From: Clostridiaceae bacterium Marseille-Q4143
Lineage (GTDB): Bacteria; Bacillota; Clostridia; Lachnospirales; Lachnospiraceae
Direction: 5' to 3'
Assembly (NCBI GenBank): GCA_018228645.1
Contig: CP073693.1
Coordinates: 2,304,416 to 2,368,415 of the forward strand
DNA length: 64,000 bases
Shown: piece by piece, positions 1 through 7,832 of the stretch
How positions within the stretch are numbered: position 1 is the first letter of the stretch
Layout of the letters: each line of letters begins with the position of its first letter
The notes under the pieces: model-generated
Database searches by the model: none
What the model was told of the DNA's origin: nothing
Seen by the model: the letters and a program-made list of their open reading frames with translations, nothing else
Program-made: the position numbers and the translations under genes

Positions 1-101
1 GACAAAAATTTTCAATCATGGAAGGTAGCCACCAAGTCGGCGAAGGAAAAATTATTTCGATAGTCATGAACGAATAAAGTAACTGGACAAGGAGGGATTG
101 C

Positions 102-902
102 ATGGAACTATCCATACAAGAACGATTGAAAGACCTGCGTGTGGAGCGTGGGCTGACGCTGGAACAGCTTGCGGAGGAAATCAATCTCTCCAAGTCTGCG
201 TTGGGCAGTTATGAGGGGGACAAACTCAAAGACATCAGCCACTATGCCATTATCAAGCTGGCGAAGTTTTACGGCGTGACCGCCGATTATCTGCTGGGGC
301 TGTCCCAAACAAAAAATCACCCAAACGCCGATCTTGCAGACCTGCGTTTGAGTAATGATATGATTGAACTATTGAAAAGCGGGCGGGTGGATAATTCCCT
401 CTTGTGTGAGCTGGCGGCGCACCCGGACTTCCCCCGGCTCATGGCTGACCTTGAAATCTATGTGAACGGCGTGGCGGTGAAGCAGGTGCAGGCCGCAAAC
501 GCCATAGTGGATACCATGAGCGCAACGATTATGAAGCGGTACAATCCCGGCCTGACCGACCCGCAGCTACGGCAGCTTGTCACCGCCCATATTGACGATG
601 ACAGCTTTTGCCGCTATGTGATACAGCAGGACATAAACAAGATAGCCTTCGACCTGCGGGAAACACATAAGGATGATTTTTTCAGCGTCCCGGAGGATAA
701 CCCACTGGAAGATTTTTTGCAGACCGCCGAGGAAACCGCCAAAGAGGGCAGCGACCCGGAACAGGTAGCTTTGGCATTTATCTGCAAGCGGCTCAAATTG
801 AATTTGAAGAAGCTGTCCGAAGAAGAAAAGAAGTGGCTGAAAAAGATTGCACAGAAGTCGGACTTGCTGAAAAATCCAAACCCACAGCGGGGGAGGAAAT
901 AA
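102..902 (+). CDS. XRE-family transcriptional regulator of mobile-element type
   Basis: Residues 5-65 form a Cro/C1 helix-turn-helix, with LRVERGLTLEQLAEEINLSK, the recognition helix SALGSYEG and the usual closing LAKFYGVTADYLLG. The remaining 200 residues are a helical, charged region without a recognised domain and end in a basic tail. An AGGAGG-like ribosome binding site lies just before the ATG. Long XRE proteins of this type are common regulators in integrative elements of gut Firmicutes, which fits the remnants that follow. It probably represses promoters of a lost or truncated element; the target cannot be read from the sequence. Confidence 0.85.
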   Translation: MELSIQERLKDLRVERGLTLEQLAEEINLSKSALGSYEGDKLKDISHYAIIKLAKFYGVTADYLLGLSQTKNHPNADLADLRLSNDMIELLKSGRVDNSLLCELAAHPDFPRLMADLEIYVNGVAVKQVQAANAIVDTMSATIMKRYNPGLTDPQLRQLVTAHIDDDSFCRYVIQQDINKIAFDLRETHKDDFFSVPEDNPLEDFLQTAEETAKEGSDPEQVALAFICKRLKLNLKKLSEEEKKWLKKIAQKSDLLKNPNPQRGRK

Positions 903-941
903 GAGAGCGATAAATAAGAAATCTGAAAGGAGTTATCAATC

Positions 942-1091
942 TGAGTTATGATTTGATGGTTTTTGAGAGAACAAAAGCACCTACCACAAAAAAAAGAATT
1001 TATGGCATGGTATGAAAAGCAAACGGAATGGGAGGAAGGACATGATTACCAAACGATTAGTGTTTCTTCTCCGGCTTTACAAAACTGGTTT
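942..1091 (+). pseudogene. 5' half of an interrupted, frameshifted hypothetical gene
   Basis: After a good AAAGGAG site, a frame beginning at CTG (942) reads SYDLMVFERTKAPTT. A run of eight A residues at 988-995 then shifts the frame, and the next frame continues KEFMAWYEKQTEWEEGHDYQ and on to NWF at 1091. This is the N-terminal half of the protein whose C-terminal half lies at 3350-3616. The ATG appears mutated to CTG, one A is inserted and the rest is displaced by 2.26 kb, so the gene is dead. The family is, as far as I can recall, an uncharacterised small protein often found beside toxin or immunity genes. Confidence 0.65.
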
Positions 1092-1575
1092 CTTCACTGT
1101 TAATTATAGGATTTAGTACGCTTGCATTTGATATATTACATTTGCTATGCAAATGCCTATCAATCAGATAGTAACTAATCCCACTTGGTTCTGCTATACC
1201 GAATATATCAAGACAATCTGGATGAACGGAAATCAATGATTAGGTACAGCAAATGGGACGCTCTAACGGTTTTTCTACCACCTTTCAAATTTGATATTTC
1301 AATTTCACTGCTATGCACAAAATCCAGATGGTCAAGTTAGCTATTATGACCAAGCGAATGAAAAAGCACCCTTGCGGGTGCTTTTTGTAAAAATATTCAA
1401 GTATTCTGTATATTATTCAAGGATTTGACCAGACACAATTATCTTAAAAAGGGACATATTTTAAGCATTTCTTGAAAGTTGTTAATAACTATATATGAAA
1501 AAGAAAGCCATTGTGGATAAAACTGCGGAAACTCAAGAGGCTTTGGGTCTTGTCAACCCCCATGAATCATGCTAA
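1092..1575. other. Degenerate stretch without an intact gene
   Basis: This stretch starts at the break in the interrupted gene and ends where the recJ remnant opens. Short frames such as one reading QNPDGQVSYYDQANEK (about 1315-1365) look like scraps of lost coding sequence, but I do not recognise them. The only clear element is the terminator at 1361-1386. Confidence 0.5.
1361..1386 (+). terminator. Rho-independent terminator
   Basis: A perfect 11-bp stem (AAAAAGCACCC at 1361-1371 and GGGTGCTTTTT at 1376-1386) closes a TTGC loop and ends in a T tract. It probably terminated a gene now reduced to scraps. Confidence 0.8.
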
Positions 1576-1587
1576 AATAGGCGGGTA

Positions 1588-1800
1588 TTTAAATACCGTG
1601 CGGACAGGAACCGCAATGTGCTGAAGACTGTTCTGGAGGATGCCAAGGGCAGCCGACTGGAGGGCATCAGCTTCGGCGATGTGAAAGCCGATCTGCATTA
1701 TACAGAAAGCAAAGATACCGTCTGCCTGCTTTACTACCCGGAAATCAACGAATTCCAGGGGCGGAGAACCGTGCAGGCGGTCATTGAAAGCTGGAGATAG
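1588..1800 (+). pseudogene. recJ: RecJ exonuclease, C-terminal remnant
   Basis: The frame reads FKYRADRNVLKTVLED at its start and YYPEINEFQGRRTVQ near its end. The NEFxGRRxVQ pattern is typical of the C-terminal OB-fold domain of the single-strand-specific 5'-3' exonuclease RecJ. Only about 70 residues of a usual 560 or more are present. An in-frame stop at 1573-1575 lies just upstream, and the only start is an internal GTG at 1618 without a ribosome binding site. It is best read as the 3' scar of a recJ copy truncated by recombination. The family assignment rests on this short motif. Confidence 0.55.
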
Positions 1801-1838
1801 GAAAAATACAAAAAAAAGACATAAGAGGAGAGAATGTT

Positions 1839-2789
1839 ATGACAGCAAACAGGAAGGTAACAGCCCGTTATGCGGAGATTGCCCGGTTTCTGGGCCTGCA
1901 TTTTAACGAGGAATTCTGTGTGGCTTATGGAGAAAAAGACGGATTTACACTGCGCGTCAGCGGTCTTGATACTGGCAGGGGTATCGAGTACGGTATGGTC
2001 TGCATATCAGTCGGTGTGGCTGAGAACGGCGTGAAGTTTGAACCGGATAAACAGTTCCGCAAGGAACATAAGGGTATCATGGGCGTGGTGCAGGAGAAGC
2101 ATACGGTCCGGATGACCCTGAAGCGGTATGTCAGGGTAGAGAAAATCAAAGGCATCCTGCAGGAGTCCCTTCCGGCATTTCTGGATATGCTGAGAATGGA
2201 AGGCTTCACCAATGGATGCGAGCTCTGCGGCGAAATGAAGGAGACCGGCGCAGCTTACGTGGCAGGCAATGCGATCTGTCTCTGTGATGAGTGTTACGAC
2301 AAGGCAACCCAGAATGCGGCGGCTTACACTGCCAACGAGAAGAATAAGAAGGAAAACCTGGTGGGTGGCGTCGTAGGCGCTCTCATAGGCTCCCTGCTCG
2401 GCGCAGCCAGCATCATTCTGCTGAGCCAGCTGGGCTATGTGGCGGCTATTTCCGGCGTCATCATGGCAGTCTGCGCCCTGAAGGGCTATGAGCTGCTGGG
2501 CGGCAAGCTGACGAAAAAGGGCGTCATCATCAGCGTCGTGATAATGATCGTCATGACCTACGTGGGCGACCGTGTGGACTGGGCCATCATGATTGCCAGA
2601 GAACTGGAGACTGACGTCTTCTACGGCTACCGCCTGCTGCCGCTCCTGCTTTCCGAGGAAGTCATCGATATGACCAGCTACGTGCTGGAACTGGTACTGC
2701 TATATGCCCTTCTGCTGGTGGGAGCTATCCCGACTATCCAGAACGCCATGCGCAAAGACAAGGTGGCAGGAACCATCTGTAAACTGTAA
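1839..2789 (+). CDS. Hypothetical membrane protein with a zinc-finger-like cysteine cluster
   Basis: I do not recognise the family. Residues 1-130 are soluble with mixed charge. Residues about 128-155 contain two CxxC pairs (CELCG and CDECY) spaced like a small zinc ribbon. From about residue 170 a glycine-rich stretch (GGVVGALIGSLLGAAS) begins the first of four or five hydrophobic segments that run to the C-terminus. A GAGGAGAG ribosome binding site precedes the ATG, and a strong terminator follows at 2803-2840, so this is a complete one-gene unit. It stands between the recJ and transposase remnants, so it may be cargo of the decayed element. Confidence 0.7.
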   Translation: MTANRKVTARYAEIARFLGLHFNEEFCVAYGEKDGFTLRVSGLDTGRGIEYGMVCISVGVAENGVKFEPDKQFRKEHKGIMGVVQEKHTVRMTLKRYVRVEKIKGILQESLPAFLDMLRMEGFTNGCELCGEMKETGAAYVAGNAICLCDECYDKATQNAAAYTANEKNKKENLVGGVVGALIGSLLGAASIILLSQLGYVAAISGVIMAVCALKGYELLGGKLTKKGVIISVVIMIVMTYVGDRVDWAIMIARELETDVFYGYRLLPLLLSEEVIDMTSYVLELVLLYALLLVGAIPTIQNAMRKDKVAGTICKL

Positions 2790-2802
2790 AAAGAGAGACG
2801 AG

Positions 2803-2840
2803 AACGGCCCGGGCTGCGAACCATGCAGCCGGGCCGTTTT
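2803..2840 (+). terminator. Rho-independent terminator
   Basis: A GC-rich stem (AACGGCCCGGGCTGC against GCAGCCGGGCCGTT, with one bulged G) is followed by TTTT. It starts 14 bases after the stop of the membrane-protein gene. The 208 bases between it and the transposase remnant at 3049 show nothing I can assign. Confidence 0.8.
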
Positions 2841-3048
2841 GCAACAGTCGGAGTTAATGTCCGGAAACCCCGCCATCCTCGCCCCTCCCCTTGAGTTTCC
2901 GCAAAATGTAATTTAAAAATAAATAACTTTTTCTAAAGCACCAATCTGCCAGCTTTTAATGAATCAAAAACGGCAGTATTCCAGATTAGAGGCACTTTAA
3001 TAAGCCCCGTCGTGAACCGGACTTTAGAAGACTTATTCTTTTATCTAT

Positions 3049-3349
3049 TTAAGCGACCAGCTTAAGGCAGATCTGACGGTATGCCGGACGTTTTGTCCGA
3101 AACCAGAGCCGGACGCCTTCTTTTGCATACGATAGTATGCCACGGATGCCTTTTGCCAGTCGGTAATAGCAGAAATATACCTTTCTCTTTACAGGATCTG
3201 CTGATTTTATAATTGAAACCTTTACTGCACTTGTTTCGGATTCCATTGAAATCATTGCCAGAAATGCCATACATAAGGTGATATAAAAATTAAGTGCATT
3301 GATTGCACGAAGCTTCCGTACACGGAAGTTTTCAAATTGAAACATCTGC
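3049..3349 (-). pseudogene. IS4-type transposase, C-terminal remnant
   Basis: On the minus strand the frame reads QFENFRVRKLRAINALNFY, then a hydrophobic segment, and ends RQICLKLVA before a stop. This resembles the last hundred residues of IS4-family DDE transposases, where a helix with FRVRSLxAIxxL precedes a hydrophobic segment. The open frame continues into the antisense of the neighbouring gene half, so homology ends at about 3349. The catalytic core is absent. No terminal inverted repeats could be assigned. It marks one edge of the insert that split the gene at 942 and 3350. Confidence 0.55.
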
Positions 3350-3616
3350 TTTATGGAAATGAAAGAAAAATTCCCGCCCATGAATGGGGAATATGCACCA
3401 AATGACGATGCTCTTGATGACGATGAAAATTTGGAGTTGCATATGGTTGATTACAGTATTGGATATAATGTAATTTACGCTGTGTTTTCTTGGTCGGTAG
3501 CAGACGAGGCGTATGAACTTATGCGTAGTTTAGCTCAAAAACACAAGGTTGGATTTTTTGATGTGAGTGGAGATGATGGCGATATTATTTTGCCAGATGG
3601 GATTATGATAAAATAA
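3350..3616 (+). pseudogene. 3' half of the interrupted hypothetical gene
   Basis: The frame reads FMEMKEKFPPMNGEYAP, then an acidic stretch, then VFSWSVADEAYELM and VGFFDVSGDDGDIILPDG. It joins naturally to NWF at the end of the 942-1091 fragment. The first ATG here (3353) has no ribosome binding site and is an internal methionine of the ancestral protein. The small alpha/beta protein with a VGFFDVSG core is seen near polymorphic-toxin immunity genes in my recollection, but its function is unknown. The stretch 3617-3800 downstream holds an imperfect inverted repeat (TCAACGG near 3679 and CCGTTGA near 3715) and no gene. Confidence 0.65.
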
Positions 3617-3825
3617 TATGATACATACCTATTCCCATTCTCACTTACCGGGAAAATAGCAAAGCCAGCCGAGCCAGTCAACGGTCAAGATGAACGGCGT
3701 ATTTCATGCGCCGCCGTTGACAGTCCTGCCCGACTTTGCTAATGGGCAATCAATGCGGGAAAGCCCTAAAACGGCTTCCCGCCCATTTCAAAATTTAGAA
3801 AAATTTGGTTATGGAGGGAGTTACA

Positions 3826-4104
3826 ATGTGTGACTACTGTCATAATATTCAGGAATGGAAGAAATTTAACGCACCGAAAGATTATCTGGCGTGTATCGAA
3901 TACATCCAACAGCTTGTGACAAATGGCGGTTTTGAACTGCTTGAGGAAGAATCCACTTGCCCGTTGAATCAGGTAGAGACCGAAGATGGATGGGCGGATG
4001 AAATTATGGTTCACATGGTACGGTGCAAACACTGTGGACAAGTCTTTACCTGTGTTGTCAACACTTATCGTGGTAGTGGTTCTTTCAAAAAGGGTAAAGG
4101 TTGA
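3826..4104 (+). CDS. Small cysteine-rich hypothetical protein
   Basis: The start was moved from an upstream TTG to the ATG at 3826 because GGAGGG at 3813-3818 sits seven bases before it. The protein has 92 residues. It begins MCDYCHN, with a first CxxC, and ends with RCKHCGQVFTCVVNTYRGSG, a second CxxC with the look of a zinc ribbon. It is probably cytoplasmic. The family is unassigned. The stretch just upstream (3690-3800) looks like conserved intergenic sequence of clostridial conjugative elements, so this is probably element cargo. No operon partner is evident. Confidence 0.6.
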   Translation: MCDYCHNIQEWKKFNAPKDYLACIEYIQQLVTNGGFELLEEESTCPLNQVETEDGWADEIMVHMVRCKHCGQVFTCVVNTYRGSGSFKKGKG

Positions 4105-4386
4105 CAAGTACGCTTGCTTATCAAAATGGTTCGGGACATTTTGTCCCGTAGTCCGGCGTGGGACGAGGGACGGGGGCTTTCATATCCGCCCTGTCTGCTG
4201 ATGAAACCAGTCCTGCGCTTGCGGCTCCACGCCACGCAATCACAGCCCTGTTTTCCTGCCGTTTCAAATGCCCTTGCCCTCCCCGGCGGCAACGGCATTT
4301 TCGCAGCAACGCCGACAGAGCGTATAACACACTACACTTTGCAAGCAAAGTCGTGTGCCAAAGGGAAAGCCCCTTTGGAAACCCCG
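4105..4386. other. GC-rich non-coding stretch with oriT-like inverted repeats
   Basis: No frame here looks coding, and base composition is clearly richer in GC than the flanks. It contains a GGGAC-ATTTT-GTCCC hairpin at 4135-4149. At 4321-4378 there is an imperfect repeat (CACTACACTTTGC followed by GCAAAGTCGTGTG), and then CCAAAGGG (4358-4365) against CCCTTTGG (4371-4378). Adjacent inverted repeats of this kind occur at transfer origins of mobilisable elements in Firmicutes. No relaxase gene is present in the window, so the transfer-origin reading is an inference. Confidence 0.35.
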
Positions 4387-4452
4387 GACAACAAAACAGG
4401 CTGAATATCTCGCACTTCCCCGGTGCTTGATATTCAGCCTTTATTTGTTGTC
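4387..4452 (+). terminator. Long inverted repeat, probable terminator
   Basis: The outer arms GACAACA and TGTTGTC and the inner 12-base arms AGGCTGAATATC and GATATTCAGCCT pair across a 19-base loop. A short TTTAT tract interrupts the right side. It could terminate transcription or mark the edge of the element. The following bases, 4453-4673, hold no gene. Confidence 0.5.
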
Positions 4453-4673
4453 AGCAGCCCCCGTTTCGTGGTCTGCGTGTAGTTCCTTGTAAACTGACCT
4501 AAGTTGCTTTTTAAATAACTATATGTTACTATCTAAATATACAATTTATCTAAATAATGCAAAAGCATTTTCGGAGCTCTGATCGAGCAAAATTCCCGAT
4601 AATGACACAATTTAATACAGAGCAGATACGGGAAGAAGTAGCTTTCAGAGAAAAAGAATCTGTGATAAAATTA

Positions 4674-5234
4674 TAAAAAGGAAAGTATGCGGAACAGGTT
4701 AAAGAGGGGGATAAATATAAAAATTTAAAACCATGTATTCAGGTCAGTATTTTGAATTTTAACCTGTTTCATGAAGACCGGACGTGCTTTCGTGAAATTG
4801 CATTCTGTGATCTGACAACGAAGCAAAAGTATACGGATTTACTGGAGATCTATGTATTAGAATTAAAGAAACTTCCACCGGAGCAAAAAGAGGAACCGCT
4901 GATTATCAAATGGATGCGGTTTCTGGCTGCAGAGAGTAGAGAGGATTTTGAAAAAATGGCAGGAGAAGATAATTATATTAACGAAGCCTATGAGGTTTTG
5001 CAAAAGCTTAGTGCAGATGAACGGAAACGTCTGGAATATGAAGCGAGACAGAAGGCAATTCGTGATTACGATTCACAGATGAGCAGTTCAAGAGAAGAAG
5101 GCATTAGGATTGGAGAAGATAGGCTTAATCATTTATATGAAAAATTGATGAGAGATCATCGGTCAGACGATTTAGTGAAAGCAATTTCTGATAAAGTGTA
5201 CCGAGAGAAATTGTATCAGGAATATGGACTGTAA
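4674..5234 (+). pseudogene. Rpn/PD-(D/E)XK transposase-like nuclease, 5'-truncated
   Basis: The frame opens after a stop at 4671-4673 and reads KYAEQVKEGDKYKNLKP, then ILNFNLFHED. This matches the middle of Rpn-family recombination-promoting nucleases, where a strand ending in a phenylalanine-rich motif follows GDxYxxLxPxI. The rest is the helical C-terminal part, ending with EEGIRIGEDRL and a short acidic tail. The N-terminal PD-(D/E)XK catalytic region is missing, so the protein should be inactive even if translated from the TTG at 4752. Such genes are often multi-copy and decay readily. Confidence 0.7.
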
Positions 5235-5312
5235 AAAATGAAATTTTTTGTAGTAAATATCTGTCATTTCCCGTTTTATAAGTAAAAGAAAAGGGAAAGG
5301 CAGGTAATTCAT

Positions 5313-5993
5313 ATGAAGAAGAAATTATCAGTAGCAATGATGTTTATGGCGGCCATTGCACTTTTAAACGGCTGCGGTCAGAAGAGTGACGAGCAGAAAT
5401 CAGATGTCCAAGTACAGACGCAGGAAGAACAGGTAGTATCGGATAATGAAGCCGTGACACTGCCGGAACTTTCGGAGAACCGGCCGATGGCATATCCGCC
5501 TTGTGTGATGATTGACGGAATCGTGTACCAGGATACGGGGTATGTAAGTTCCATGCTGGGATGTGGTGTTATGGATGGCGAGATTACATCGGAGGTGGAC
5601 GGTACGGAACTTCCTACAGAAAATGATCAGTCGAATTTTGGAACAGGTTATGCATATCAGAGAGGCACAGAAAATTATGTGATTGTGATGATGGATGGAG
5701 AACCGGAGATTTTTCAAAATATAGAGATGGAAAATGATGGCTCCATACCGCCGGAGGTACTTCATTTTAATGGGAAAGTAAAAGAGATCGGGGATGGAAA
5801 TCTGTTGGTAACGTATCTTTCTACGGCAGACGGTTTTATGGAGCTGTCAGATGGAGACTATGTGATGTCCACGGACAATCTTCGGGATGAAGTACAGGAA
5901 GGCGATGTGGTGACCATCTGGTTTGGTGGGATCATTCTGGAGACTGCACCCGCGCAGCTGACAAATGTATACCGGATTGAAAAAGCAGAATAA
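5313..5993 (+). CDS. Hypothetical lipoprotein
   Basis: The first 21 residues are a lipoprotein signal (KKK, hydrophobic core, lipobox LLNGC), so the mature protein is anchored outside the membrane at C21. A polar glutamine- and serine-rich linker follows to about residue 45. The remainder is beta-rich, with a final segment (EVQEGDVVTIWFGG) that resembles the OB-like fold of small DUF3221-type lipoproteins; that comparison is tentative. It is a single gene with a terminator at 6000-6039. Function unknown. Confidence 0.75.
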   Translation: MKKKLSVAMMFMAAIALLNGCGQKSDEQKSDVQVQTQEEQVVSDNEAVTLPELSENRPMAYPPCVMIDGIVYQDTGYVSSMLGCGVMDGEITSEVDGTELPTENDQSNFGTGYAYQRGTENYVIVMMDGEPEIFQNIEMENDGSIPPEVLHFNGKVKEIGDGNLLVTYLSTADGFMELSDGDYVMSTDNLRDEVQEGDVVTIWFGGIILETAPAQLTNVYRIEKAE

Positions 5994-5999
5994 AGAGTG

Positions 6000-6039
6000 A
6001 AAAGCACAGTGTCATCAAAAGATGCGCTGTGCTTTTCTT
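6000..6039 (+). terminator. Rho-independent terminator
   Basis: AAAAGCACAG (6000-6009) pairs with CTGTGCTTTT (6027-6036), immediately downstream of the lipoprotein stop, and the right arm ends in T residues. Confidence 0.75.
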
Positions 6040-6106
6040 AATGGAAAAACTGTGGTACAATTCAGAAAAATGTGTATCTGATTCAGGAAAGGATGACAGC
6101 GGAAGG

Positions 6107-6580
6107 ATGAGAAGAATAGACCGGGAAGTGACGGACCTTACAGAAATATTGAAAATCATCGATGCGGCAAAGATTCTGCATCTGGGAATGATGGAGCAGG
6201 AGTATCCGTATGTAGTTCCCATGCATTTTGGATATGAATATGCGGGAAATCAACTGGTATTTTACCTGCACTGTGCAAAGGAAGGACATAAACTGGATGT
6301 AATGCAGGAAAATCCGCATGTATGTGTGGAACTGGAAACGAATGTGGAACTGGTTTCAGGAGGAGATGTTCCCTGCAAATATGGCGCTTCCTTTGCTTCT
6401 GTGTTTGGAAGAGGAAAAGCCGAACTGGTAGAAAATGAGCAAGAGAAAATCAAAGGCTTAAAGTTGCTCATGCAGAACCAGACACAGAGAGCATTTGAAA
6501 TCAATGAAGAGATGGCAGCGACAGTTGCAGTGATAAAAGTTACAGTAGACAAATTTACCGCAAAAAGGAGACGTGCATAA
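6107..6580 (+). CDS. Pyridoxamine 5'-phosphate oxidase-fold (NimA-like) flavoprotein
   Basis: The ATG at 6107 was chosen because MRRIDREVTD is the standard N-terminus of this family; the upstream extension would run through the preceding terminator. The 157-residue protein has the split-barrel PPOX fold, with PYVVPMHFGYEY near residue 35 and LVFYLHCAKEGHKLD near residue 52, where the histidine-bearing segment helps bind FMN. Relatives include the nitroimidazole reductase NimA and general flavin reductases; the substrate cannot be told from sequence. Its stop overlaps the start of the next gene by one base (TAATG), so the two are translationally coupled. Confidence 0.8.
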   Translation: MRRIDREVTDLTEILKIIDAAKILHLGMMEQEYPYVVPMHFGYEYAGNQLVFYLHCAKEGHKLDVMQENPHVCVELETNVELVSGGDVPCKYGASFASVFGRGKAELVENEQEKIKGLKLLMQNQTQRAFEINEEMAATVAVIKVTVDKFTAKRRRA

Positions 6581-7113
6581 TGGAATTACAGAAGGGAAGA
6601 CCTGCGGATACCGCAGGCAGACTGGAAAAAGAAATTCGTACGTATGATTTACTGGATCGTCTGGGTGTGGAGTATGAGAGAATAGATCATGAGCCGGCTA
6701 TGACCATGGAAGACTGTAAGGAAGTTGACCAGTTACTGGAGGCAGTGATATGCAAAAATCTGTTTCTGTGCAACCGCCAGAAGACGGCCTTTTATCTCTT
6801 GATGATTCCGGATACGAAAGTATTTCATACCAAAGATCTGTCCGCACAGATTGGATCTGCGAGACTTTCTTTTGCAAAACCAGAGTATATGGAAGAATTC
6901 CTGGATATCACACCCGGCTCGGTCAGTGTTATGGGGTTAATGAATGATAAGGAGCACCGGGTACAGCTCCTGATTGATGAGGATGTACTAGATGGCGAGT
7001 ATATCGGCTGTCATCCTTGTATCAACACTTCCAGTATCCGGTTTAAGGTGAAAGATTTGATAGAAAAAGTAATCCCGGCAATGGGACATGATTTCGTGAA
7101 GGTGAAATTGTAA
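6580..7113 (+). CDS. YbaK/ProX-type aminoacyl-tRNA deacylase
   Basis: The 177-residue protein has the YbaK fold used for trans-editing of mischarged tRNA, most likely Ala-tRNA(Pro) hydrolysis as in ProX/PrdX. A preserved lysine lies in CKNLFLCNR near residue 60. The segments LSAQIGSARLSFA and TPGSVSVMGLMND and the closing GCHPCINTSSIRF are hallmarks of the ProX branch. It is cytoplasmic and coupled to the flavoprotein upstream, although no shared pathway is evident. It could instead act on another small amino acid, such as cysteine. Confidence 0.85.
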   Translation: MELQKGRPADTAGRLEKEIRTYDLLDRLGVEYERIDHEPAMTMEDCKEVDQLLEAVICKNLFLCNRQKTAFYLLMIPDTKVFHTKDLSAQIGSARLSFAKPEYMEEFLDITPGSVSVMGLMNDKEHRVQLLIDEDVLDGEYIGCHPCINTSSIRFKVKDLIEKVIPAMGHDFVKVKL

Positions 7114-7136
7114 AAATAGGAGTGGAAAAAGTGGCT

Positions 7137-7294
7137 TGGGTCTCGGCTAAACAAACAGGAAAAAAGTTCCTGCCATACTAGCTTAAATTTGATAATTTCG
7201 GTGAAATTGTAACTGAAAGAAAGATGAGGGAAAAAAGTTCCTGCGAAAATGAAAAACGTGGATGCGGTAGAGATGGAAATATATCATAGACCCA
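7137..7294. repeat. 158-bp dispersed structured repeat, copy 1
   Basis: The element is bounded by TGGGTCT (7137-7143) and AGACCCA (7288-7294). It contains AAAAGTTCCTG at element positions 26-36 and TTCCTGCGAA at 103-112. The second copy, at 49040-49197 on the opposite strand, has the same length of 158 bases and carries these blocks at the same offsets. Internal hairpins such as AGGAA-AAAAG-TTCCT are visible. It lies between convergently unrelated units with no ORF. It may be a MITE or a structured RNA. Confidence 0.6.
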
Positions 7295-7384
7295 GCCAAC
7301 AGAGATAAAAATATAATGCTCCAGTCAGGGAAATTGTTCTCCGGTTGTCCCGGCGGGAAGCTGACACTTTCTGAAAAATCCTCC

Positions 7385-7444
7385 TTGACATCATTGGTCG
7401 GTTATTGTAGACTTGAATTAAGAAATAGGTCTACAATAACCGAC
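7385..7444 (+). promoter_or_regulatory. blaI promoter with overlapping operator
   Basis: TTGACA (7385-7390) and TAGACT (7408-7413) are spaced by 17 bases. A perfect 16-base inverted repeat, GTCGGTTATTGTAGAC (7397-7412) and GTCTACAATAACCGAC (7429-7444), overlaps the -10 element and extends past the expected start site. It contains the TGTA/TACA core typical of BlaI/MecI operators. It lies 24 bases before the BlaI-like gene, so autorepression is very likely. Confidence 0.75.
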
Positions 7445-7467
7445 TTTTTCTTTCGGAGGATATATGT

Positions 7468-7830
7468 ATGGAAGAGTTCAGATTATGCAACAGTGATTAC
7501 CGCTTCATGATGTTGGTATGGGAGCATGCACCGATTGGATCGGGAGAACTGGTGAAGCTGTGTGCGGAAAAGCTTGGTTGGAAAAAATCGACCACGTATA
7601 CAGAGATCAAGCGGCTCTGTGAAAAGGGAGTGCTGCAAAATGAGCATGCGGTAGTGACGCCGCTGGTGACACAGGAGGAAGTGCAGGCGAAGGAGTCAGA
7701 TGAGTTTGTGGAGCGGACTTTTTCAGGATCGCTGCCCGGATTTTTAACTGCATTTTTGGGAAATAAGAAATTATCAGGGAAAGAAGCAGAGGAACTGAAA
7801 AAGCTGATTGATGAATATCGGGAGGATTGA
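7468..7830 (+). CDS. BlaI/MecI/CopY-family repressor
   Basis: The 120-residue protein has the family's winged helix at residues 5-70 (AEKLGWKKSTTYTEIKRL, then EKGVLQNE) and a C-terminal dimerisation segment (ELKKLIDEYRED). In this family the membrane protease of the BlaR1 type triggers cleavage or release of the repressor. Its partner, the M56 peptidase gene, starts three bases after the stop. GGAGGATATAT precedes the ATG. An operator palindrome overlaps its promoter. Confidence 0.9.
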   Translation: MEEFRLCNSDYRFMMLVWEHAPIGSGELVKLCAEKLGWKKSTTYTEIKRLCEKGVLQNEHAVVTPLVTQEEVQAKESDEFVERTFSGSLPGFLTAFLGNKKLSGKEAEELKKLIDEYRED

Positions 7831-7832
7831 GT

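Noticed and set aside
4114..4430. Overlapping open frames in the GC-rich stretch
   Set aside because: Frames on both strands overlap heavily and none has a ribosome binding site or a familiar motif; the stretch is better seen as non-coding.
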